From Marisediminicola senii (lineage in GTDB: Bacteria; Actinomycetota; Actinomycetes; Actinomycetales; Microbacteriaceae): 60,868 nt of DNA. Of this stretch, positions 55,049 through 60,868 are shown piece after piece. Each line of letters opens with the position of its first letter. Position 1 is the first letter of the stretch. Under the pieces are notes generated by a model, which ran no database searches, was not told where the DNA came from, and saw only the letters and a list, made by a program, of their open reading frames with translations. The DNA is taken from assembly GCF_011057645.1 (NCBI RefSeq), contig NZ_JAALGE010000011.1:1-60868 (forward strand). Direction: 5' to 3'. Both the position numbers and the translations under genes were made by a program.

Positions 55049-56131
55049 ATGCCGCCGCGGGGTCTGCTCCGCCACTTCGACGTGCGCGGATCGGTCGACC
55101 GGGCGGGAACGTCGATCATCCCCGCCCTGCAGATTGTGGTCGCGGCCACCGCGGCGTACGCCATCGCGCGATACCTGCTCGGGCACGAGATCCCCCTCAT
55201 CGCGGTGACCGTCACCATCTCGAGCCTCGGCTTCGTGCGCGACGCGCGCCCGGTCAGGGTGCTCGAGTCGGCGATCGGCATCGTCATCGGCATCGTCCTC
55301 AGCGAGCTGCTGCTGGTGATCGTCGGCCAGGGCCTCTGGCAGATCGGCGTGGTGCTGTTCATCACCCTGGTCGTCGCCCGGTTCCTCTCGGCGAGCAACG
55401 CGTTCGCCGTGGCCGCCGGCGTTCAGTCGATGCTCGTGATGGTGCTGCCCGCACCCGATGGCGGCCCGTTCCTGCGCAGCGTCGACGGCCTCATCGGCGG
55501 CACCCTCGCGCTCATCGTGACCGCGGTGATCCCGCGCGACCCGCGCCGGCTCGTGCGCCGCGACGCGAAGCGCCTGTTCGAGGCGTTCATCAACGCGCTC
55601 GACTCGGTGCAGGTCGCCCTCGACACGGCAGACGAACCCGCGGCCGACCGCGCGCTCGAGAAGCTGCGGGCGACGCAGCCCACGATCGACGCGTGGGAAT
55701 CGGCGCTCGACTCCGCGACCGCGATCGCGCGCATCTCGCCGTTCCACCGCCGCCGCGTTCCCGAGCTCGAAGGCCATGCCCGCGTGCTTCGCGGAATGGA
55801 CCTCGCGACGCGCAACCTGCGGGTCATCAGCCGTCGCATCGACTTCCTGGTGCGCGATGGCCGGCACCGCCCCGAGCTCGGCTCCCTGGTCGGCCGGCTC
55901 GCCACGTCGGTGCGCCTGCTCGGCGACAGTCTCGACGACCCGCTGCTGGGCGACACCGTGCGCGTGGGGCTGGTGAGCATCGCCGAGCGACTCACCCCGG
56001 AGTCGGTCGAACACGACGACGCCGTCATCGACTCCGCGGTCATCCTGATGTTCCGCCCGCTGCTGGTCGACCTGATGACCGCGGCCGGCATGTCCGAGGA
56101 GCGCGCGCGCCAGACGCTACCCGACGTCTAA
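55049..56131 (+). CDS. FUSC family integral membrane protein
   Basis: 360 residues: six or seven hydrophobic segments in the first half (PALQIVVAATAAYAIARYLL, PLIAVTVTISSLGFVRDARP, LESAIGIVIGIVLSELLLVIV) and a helical cytoplasmic C-terminal half. This is the aromatic acid exporter/FUSC type of membrane protein; substrate unknown. It starts five bases after the YgfZ-like stop, so it is the third gene of that operon. Confidence 0.82.
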   Translation: MPPRGLLRHFDVRGSVDRAGTSIIPALQIVVAATAAYAIARYLLGHEIPLIAVTVTISSLGFVRDARPVRVLESAIGIVIGIVLSELLLVIVGQGLWQIGVVLFITLVVARFLSASNAFAVAAGVQSMLVMVLPAPDGGPFLRSVDGLIGGTLALIVTAVIPRDPRRLVRRDAKRLFEAFINALDSVQVALDTADEPAADRALEKLRATQPTIDAWESALDSATAIARISPFHRRRVPELEGHARVLRGMDLATRNLRVISRRIDFLVRDGRHRPELGSLVGRLATSVRLLGDSLDDPLLGDTVRVGLVSIAERLTPESVEHDDAVIDSAVILMFRPLLVDLMTAAGMSEERARQTLPDV

Positions 56132-56428
56132 CCGTGCCCGCGCTGCTGCATCATTAAGCCCAGTGCAGCTTTCATCATTCAGGAACGCTGTGGCGGCGGG
56201 GGTGTGGATGCTGCGGCACGGGCGTCATGTCGACTCCCTGGGTCGCGCTCCCGCGTCATCCACCCCTCGTGTTCCTGCATGATGACGCCCCGCCCGCGCC
56301 TGGTCCTGAATTCTGCAAGCTTGCTCGCTGCGGCTCCTGAATTCTGAAAGCCTGCCCACCGCGGTTCCTGAATAACGAAAGTTGCAGGGGCGGCGGGAGC
56401 TGCGGGAGCCACGGGGCCCCGGGCCCGG
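56132..56428. other. Intergenic region with TTCAGGA repeats
   Basis: 297 bases between the convergent FUSC and methyltransferase genes. No gene. It contains the 31-bp tandem repeat described separately (56304-56395) and inverted related copies near 56150-56195 (GCATCATTAAGCCC, TTTCATCATTCAGGAACG). Confidence 0.6.
56304..56395. repeat. 31-bp tandem repeat, three copies
   Basis: Units start TCCTGAATTCTGCAAGC (56304), TCCTGAATTCTGAAAGCC (56335) and TCCTGAATAACGAAAG (56366), exactly 31 bp apart, each ending in a CTGCGG/CCGCGG-like block. An inverted, diverged unit (CTTTCATCATTCAGGAACG) is at about 56170-56188. No spacers, so not CRISPR. Confidence 0.7.
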
Positions 56429-57220
56429 TCAGTCGCCCCAGCCGAAGCCGAGGGGCGCGACGGCGGTCCACGCGACCGTGAGCTCGCCGAGGCGCCAGCG
56501 CGCGGCCGTTCCGAGCACCGGCCAGCCGTCGGCGACGAGGCCGCGCACGGTAGCGATCCAGCGCTGGCGGGGGCCGTAGGTCGACAGCGGAGCATTGCGC
56601 TGCCAGTGCCGGTCGAGGTCGCCCATCAGCCGGTGCACGCCTTCGCCCGTCACATTGCGGTGGATCAGTACCTTCGGCAGCCGCTCCGCCACGATCGATG
56701 GCGCCACCAGGTCGGTGAGCCGCAGGCTGATCGTCAGCGAGACGGGCCCCGCGGGGGTCACCTCGACCCAGCTCGACACCCGGCCGATCTCGTCGCAGGT
56801 TCCCTCGACGAGTATGCCGCCGGGGGCGAGGCGCCGGGTCATCCGTCGCCACTGTTCGACGACCACTGCCTCGTCGTACTGCCGCAGCACGTTGAAGGCG
56901 CGAATCACTGTCGCTCCCCGCCCACCGTCGAGCGGCACCTCGAAGCCCCCGAGCCGAAAGCTCACCCCCGCCCGCTCCGACAGCCGGGCGACCGCCACGC
57001 GCGCCGGGTCGATCTCGATGCCGACCACCGACGTCGCCGGGCGGTGCCTCGCCAGCCGGGAATGCAGCTCGAGCGGGGTCGTCGCCGACGCCCCGAACCC
57101 GAGGTCGACCACGAGCGGCTCGGACTGGGCGAGAAAGGCAGGGTGCTGGGCGATCCACCGGTCGACGCGGCGCAACCGGTTGGTGCCCGTCGTGCCGCGG
57201 GTGACGGAACCGATCGGCAT
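56429..57220 (-). CDS. Class I SAM-dependent methyltransferase
   Basis: A 263-residue enzyme with motif [18 protein letters not shown], acidic motif [11 protein letters not shown], and a post-motif region with NVLRQYDE. Substrate unknown. The ATG reads [21 protein letters not shown]. The pattern of an N-terminal basic segment followed by a class I core is found in many actinobacterial unknown methyltransferases. Divergent from gpmA with 110 bases between. Confidence 0.8.
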   Translation of the reverse strand: MPIGSVTRGTTGTNRLRRVDRWIAQHPAFLAQSEPLVVDLGFGASATTPLELHSRLARHRPATSVVGIEIDPARVAVARLSERAGVSFRLGGFEVPLDGGRGATVIRAFNVLRQYDEAVVVEQWRRMTRRLAPGGILVEGTCDEIGRVSSWVEVTPAGPVSLTISLRLTDLVAPSIVAERLPKVLIHRNVTGEGVHRLMGDLDRHWQRNAPLSTYGPRQRWIATVRGLVADGWPVLGTAARWRLGELTVAWTAVAPLGFGWGD

Positions 57221-57330
57221 GCCGACCAGTCAACCATTCCCGTGGATGCTGCGCCGCGACGCCCCCGCTGGCCGGCGCCCGTTCGCCGTCGGTTTTCCTC
57301 CCGAACGATGCCTCTCGTTACACTGGCGGC

Positions 57331-58074
57331 ATGACTTACACCCTCATCCTGCTGCGTCACGGAAACTCCCTCTGGAACCAGAAGAACCTCTTCACGGGGT
57401 GGGTCGACGTGCCGCTCAGCGACCAGGGTGTCGCCGAGGCGAAGCACGCCGGCGAGCTGTTCGTGTCGTCTGGCGTGCTGCCCGACGTGCAGCACACCTC
57501 CGTGCTCAAGCGCGCGATCCAGACCGCGAACATCGCCCTCGACGTCGCCGATCGCGACTGGATCGACGTGCGCCGCTCGTGGCGACTGAACGAGCGCCAC
57601 TACGGTGCACTGCAGGGCAAGGACAAGGCACAGACCCTCGCCGAGTACGGCCCCGAGCAGTTCCAGACCTGGCGCCGGTCGTTCGACGTTCCGCCGCCGC
57701 CCATCGACGACGACGACGAGTTCTCGCAGGCGCACGACCCGCGCTACGCGCAGCTCGGCGACGACCTGCCACGCACCGAGTCGCTCGAGCTCGTGATCGA
57801 GCGCATGCTGCCGTACTGGGAGTCCGACATCATCCCCGACCTCGCCACCGGTCGCAACGTGCTCGTCACCGCGCACGGTAATTCGCTGCGCGCCCTCATC
57901 AAGCACCTCGACAAGATCTCGGACGCCGATATCGCAGAGCTCAACGTGCCGACCGGAATCCCGCTGGTCTACGAACTGGGCGACGACTTCCTGCCAGAGA
58001 AGCCGGGCTACTACCTCGACCCGGAGGCCGCCGCCGCCGGAGCCGCCGCGGTCGCGGCCCAGGGCAAAAAGTAG
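57331..58074 (+). CDS. gpmA: 2,3-bisphosphoglycerate-dependent phosphoglycerate mutase
   Basis: Interconverts 3- and 2-phosphoglycerate in glycolysis. The 247-residue dPGM has the phospho-His motif [37 protein letters not shown], and the second His in [23 protein letters not shown] (57319-57324) precedes the ATG by six bases; the string TACACTGGCGGCATG is shared with the gene at 30752. Leaderless transcript likely. Confidence 0.95.
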   Translation: MTYTLILLRHGNSLWNQKNLFTGWVDVPLSDQGVAEAKHAGELFVSSGVLPDVQHTSVLKRAIQTANIALDVADRDWIDVRRSWRLNERHYGALQGKDKAQTLAEYGPEQFQTWRRSFDVPPPPIDDDDEFSQAHDPRYAQLGDDLPRTESLELVIERMLPYWESDIIPDLATGRNVLVTAHGNSLRALIKHLDKISDADIAELNVPTGIPLVYELGDDFLPEKPGYYLDPEAAAAGAAAVAAQGKK

Positions 58075-58091
58075 CGCCACCCCACACGACG

Positions 58092-58131
58092 AAAACGCCC
58101 GTCCCGCGGAATGCGCGGGACGGGCGTTTCT
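58092..58131. terminator. Bidirectional terminator between gpmA and phoU
   Basis: AAACGCCCGTCCCGCG pairs with CGCGGGACGGGCGTTT around a short loop (GAATG), with flanking A and T residues on either side. Convergent genes. Confidence 0.9.
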
Positions 58132-58149
58132 CGTTGGTCGGAGCGCGGC

Positions 58150-58809
58150 TTACGGCTCCTGGATGGTCATCGCGAAGTCGCCGGTCGCGAGGTACTGGAT
58201 GTTCTTGGCGATCGTGACCGCGTGGTCGGCGAAACGCTCGTGGTACCGGCTCGCCAGCGTCGAGTCGACGGTGTCGGTCGCCCCGCCCTTCCATGCCTCG
58301 CCCAGCACGGCGTCGAACACGCCGACGTGCAGCTCGTCGATGCGGTCGTCGTCGTTACGGATCTCTTCGGCGAGCTCGAGGTCTTCGGAGCGCAGCAGCT
58401 TGGTCAGCTTGCGGGCGATCGCCACGTCGAGCATGCCGAGCTCGTGGAAGGTCTCGCGCAGGCTCTGCGGAACGACCTTCTCGGGAAAGCGGTAGCGCGC
58501 GAGCTGCGCGATGTGCTCGGACAGGTCGCCCATGCGCTCGAGCGACGCGCTGATGCGCAGGGCGCTGACCACGATGCGCAGGTCGCGGGCGACCGGCTGC
58601 TGGCGGGCCAGAATGTTGATGGCGAGCTCGTCGAGGTCACGCGACGCCCGGTCGATCTTGTCGTCCTCGGCGATGACCTGCTCGGCCAGCGCGACGTTCG
58701 ACTCGTTGAACGCCCTGGTCGCGTGATCGATGGCGATCTCCACCAGGCCGGCGATCTCGACGAGTCGTTCCTGAACCTCTCGCAGTTCCTGCTGGAATAC
58801 CTCGCGCAT
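58150..58809 (-). CDS. phoU: Phosphate signalling/transport regulator PhoU
   Basis: A 219-residue helical metal-binding adaptor that links PstSCAB to the sensor kinase. Two PhoU repeats: MREVFQQELREVQERLVEIA...AIDHATRAF, ASLERMGDLSEHIAQLAR with E/D metal motifs, and ASRYHERFADHAVTIAKNI. I chose ATG 58809 (MREVFQQ), typical of the family; an open frame runs further up without similarity. It is divergent from the sensor kinase gene, away from pst, as in many Actinobacteria. Confidence 0.93.
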   Translation of the reverse strand: MREVFQQELREVQERLVEIAGLVEIAIDHATRAFNESNVALAEQVIAEDDKIDRASRDLDELAINILARQQPVARDLRIVVSALRISASLERMGDLSEHIAQLARYRFPEKVVPQSLRETFHELGMLDVAIARKLTKLLRSEDLELAEEIRNDDDRIDELHVGVFDAVLGEAWKGGATDTVDSTLASRYHERFADHAVTIAKNIQYLATGDFAMTIQEP

Positions 58810-58973
58810 GACGTCGTCCCTTCGTTGCGGCCTCCGAAGTGCCGCATAGCTCTCGCTATCTTCTTCATCCGAGGTTAACACCCGGGGGACAAGCACTGAA
58901 CAGCGCGCAAAGCGGCCGATGCTGGGCACGAGATGGCGAAATGGGCGAGCCCGGGTGTTATTACTCTGTTCAC

Positions 58974-60128
58974 ATGGACTCCACGTGGTTGGTTCCAGTC
59001 TCGATCGTCTTCGGAGTCATCGTCGGCGGCAGCCTGGTCGGCCTGCTGCACATCGCTGCCCGCCGGGGCGAGCGTGCGCACCAGGTCGCGACCGCCGGCG
59101 TACCCGACGGGGTCGATGCGGTCATCGACGTTCTCGAATCGGCCGGCCTCGTGCTCGACCCGTCGAACCAGGTCATCAAGGCCTCCCCGAAGTCGATCGC
59201 GTTCGGGCTGGTGTGGAACGGCGCGCTGGTGCACAACGAGATCGCCGAGATGGCGGCCAGGGTGCGCCGCAGCGGGGAGCCCGTGACCGAGGAGCTCGAG
59301 CTGTCGCGCGGCCCGATCAGCGACGCCAACCTCGTACTCTCGGTGCGCGCCGCTCGTCTCGGCGCCCGCTACGTGCTGGTGCTGGCCCAGGACCGCACGG
59401 AGTCGCTCCGGCTCGACGCCGTGCGCCGCGACTTCATCGCCAACATCAGCCACGAGCTCAAGACGCCCATCGGGGCGGTCGGCCTCCTTGCCGAAGCGCT
59501 CGAGGCGGCATCCGACAATCCCGACCAGGTACGCCGGTTCGCCCTCAGCCTCACGAAGGAGGCGGACCGCCTGGCGCGCATCACCCAGGAGATCATCGAG
59601 CTCTCCCGACTGCAGGCGACCGACGTCGTCATCGACTCGGAACCCGTGACGATGCGCCAGGTCGTCGCCCATGCGGTCGACCAGAACCGCGTCGTAGCCG
59701 ATGGACAGGGCGTCACCCTGGTCACCGGGGGTGACCTCGACGCGGTCGTCAACGGCGACGAGGCACTGCTGGTGACCGCGCTCCACAACCTGATCGCCAA
59801 CGCCATCCAGTACTCGCCGCGCGGTGCGCGCATCGGCATCGGGGTGAGCGCCGTCGCGGGGATCGTCGAGATCCGCGTGACCGACCAGGGCGTGGGCATT
59901 CCCGAAGACGAGATCGACCGCGTGTTCGAAAGGTTCTTTCGCACCGACCCCGCCCGCTCCCGCAACACCGGGGGATCCGGCCTCGGCCTCAGCATCGTCA
60001 AGCACGCCGTACAGAATCACGGTGGCGACGTTCGGGTGTGGTCGCAGGTCGGCAGCGGCTCGACGTTCACCATCCGCCTACCCGAGGCCGCGACCACTGC
60101 GGTACCCGTGAATGGAGACAGACAATGA
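58974..60128 (+). CDS. Sensor histidine kinase, SenX3/PhoR type
   Basis: A 384-residue kinase with one N-terminal membrane helix (LVPVSIVFGVIVGGSLVGLL), a PAS-like region, HisKA with ISHELKTPIG (phospho-His about residue 158), and HATPase: NLIANAIQYSP, DQGVGIPEDEI, FERFFR, GSGLGLSI. Genetic context (phoU beside it, response regulator after it) indicates the phosphate sensor. TACTCT (58962-58967) is six bases before ATG 58974. It overlaps the regulator start by 4 bp. Confidence 0.92.
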   Translation: MDSTWLVPVSIVFGVIVGGSLVGLLHIAARRGERAHQVATAGVPDGVDAVIDVLESAGLVLDPSNQVIKASPKSIAFGLVWNGALVHNEIAEMAARVRRSGEPVTEELELSRGPISDANLVLSVRAARLGARYVLVLAQDRTESLRLDAVRRDFIANISHELKTPIGAVGLLAEALEAASDNPDQVRRFALSLTKEADRLARITQEIIELSRLQATDVVIDSEPVTMRQVVAHAVDQNRVVADGQGVTLVTGGDLDAVVNGDEALLVTALHNLIANAIQYSPRGARIGIGVSAVAGIVEIRVTDQGVGIPEDEIDRVFERFFRTDPARSRNTGGSGLGLSIVKHAVQNHGGDVRVWSQVGSGSTFTIRLPEAATTAVPVNGDRQ

Positions 60129-60808
60129 CCACGATCCTGATCGTCGAAGACGAGGCGTCGCTGAGCGAACCGCTGGCGTTCCTGCTCGAGCGGGAGGGCT
60201 ACGAGACGATCGTCGCCGAAGACGGCCCCCAGGCGCTCGTGGAGTTCGACCGTGCGTCGGTCGACCTCGTGCTGCTCGACCTCATGCTGCCCGGTCTCTC
60301 CGGTACCGAGGTGTGCCGCGAGATCCGCACCCGATCACAGGTGCCGATCGTCATGCTGACCGCCAAGGACAGCGAGGTCGACATCGTCGTGGGGCTCGAG
60401 CTCGGCGCGGACGACTACGTCACCAAGCCGTATTCGACCCGTGAGCTGCTGGCGCGCATCCGCGCCGTGCTGCGCCGCCGCACCGACGTCGACGACGGCG
60501 CAGACGACGCGATCCTCGACGCCGGGTCGGTGCGCATGGACATCGAACGCCACACCGTCTGGGTCGACGGCAAGGAGGTGCCCATGCCGCTCAAGGAGTT
60601 CGAACTGCTCGAGCTGCTGCTGCGCAACTCCGGCCGGGTGCTCACGCGTGGCCAGCTGATCGACCGGGTGTGGGGCGCCGACTACTTCGGCGACACCAAG
60701 ACCCTCGACGTGCACGTCAAGCGCATTCGCTCGAAGATCGAGAAGTCGCCGAGCGACCCGGTCATGCTCGTGACCGTGCGCGGACTCGGGTACCGCTTCG
60801 AGGCATAA
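60125..60808 (+). CDS. Phosphate response regulator, RegX3/PhoP type
   Basis: A 227-residue OmpR-family regulator: receiver with acidic pair E8/D9 and phosphoacceptor D52 in LVLLDLMLPG, Lys in DYVTKPYS, then winged helix LKEFELLELLLRNSGRVLTRGQLIDRVWGADYFGDTKTLDVHVKRI. Expected target: the PHO box upstream of pstSCAB at 47.95 kb. ATG 60125 overlaps the kinase stop (ATGA). Confidence 0.93.
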   Translation: MTTILIVEDEASLSEPLAFLLEREGYETIVAEDGPQALVEFDRASVDLVLLDLMLPGLSGTEVCREIRTRSQVPIVMLTAKDSEVDIVVGLELGADDYVTKPYSTRELLARIRAVLRRRTDVDDGADDAILDAGSVRMDIERHTVWVDGKEVPMPLKEFELLELLLRNSGRVLTRGQLIDRVWGADYFGDTKTLDVHVKRIRSKIEKSPSDPVMLVTVRGLGYRFEA

Positions 60809-60868
60809 CGGCGGGGCGGTCGTGCCGGCGGCCGGGTGGTCGGCCGGCCCGGGCGTCCCGGACTGGCC
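60809..60868. other. Window end
   Basis: The last 60 bases are GC-rich and show no gene. Confidence 0.5.

Noticed and set aside
56304-56395. 31-bp repeats as CRISPR
   Set aside because: Period equals unit length with no unique spacers; no cas genes.
58869-58973. PHO boxes in the phoU/sensor kinase intergenic region
   Set aside because: Only single GTTAACC/GTTCAC units occur; the adjacent 11-bp unit does not match.

Overview
The window is a high-GC actinobacterial chromosome segment. The mycothiol synthase, the GlnR-type regulator, SigK/RskA, many GTG starts and the gene content point to Microbacteriaceae (Leifsonia/Salinibacterium-like); the family assignment is inference from recall. About 56 protein genes and one tRNA can be supported. 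The first ~170 bases are C/G homopolymer junk-like sequence, probably an assembly edge.

Layout. 0.2-6.2 kb: purN-purH, then a two-gene heterodimeric ABC exporter. 6.4-8.7 kb: a small alkyltransferase-like/GNAT pair and NADP isocitrate dehydrogenase with a palindromic operator. 8.7-11.6 kb: a flavinylated electron-transfer operon (FMN-binding lipoprotein, ApbE, RnfD-like/ferredoxin reductase fusion) in which apbE has no ordinary start codon for its conserved N-terminus. 11.7-17.6 kb: purU with a 47-bp tandem repeat copying its tail, an MFS pump, LtrA, and glyA-folD behind a ZTP riboswitch. 17.7-22.8 kb: galTK, galM, a ferritin-like/CCC1 protein and two small unknown proteins. 22.8-29.5 kb: CsbD, a CWB2/M23 wall protein, a four-gene envelope-stress group and a zinc alcohol dehydrogenase. 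29.7-41.1 kb: an ATP-grasp gene, an unknown gene, then a tightly coupled operon of the MSMEG_0565-0572/Sll0783 (Nit1C-like) type, ending against tRNA-Lys. 42.2-43.7 kb: sigK-rskA. 43.8-47.8 kb: pstSCAB behind a PHO box. 48-60.8 kb: Nudix-phosphatase, ppk1, mshD, glnR, small membrane proteins, nitrobindin-like, YgfZ-like, FUSC, a methyltransferase, gpmA, phoU, and a SenX3/RegX3-type two-component pair.

Three themes recur. One-carbon/purine metabolism (purN, purH, purU, glyA, folD, ZTP riboswitch, YgfZ-like). Phosphate (pst, phoU, ppk1, SenX3/RegX3, PHO box). Nitrogen (glnR and the nitrogen-starvation cluster, which carries a GlnR-box-like array upstream).

The most interesting region is 31.2-41.0 kb. 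It combines a radical SAM protein with a CX8CX2C motif, a GNAT-AIR synthase fusion, an intact nitrilase-superfamily enzyme, a second nitrilase homologue whose catalytic Glu and Cys are both Asp, a flavin oxidoreductase, a glycosyltransferase and an adenylate-forming ligase. It looks like a pathway for an unknown nitrogenous small molecule under nitrogen control. At least a dozen genes in the window also share a leaderless architecture: a TAnnnT hexamer 5-7 bases before the start codon.
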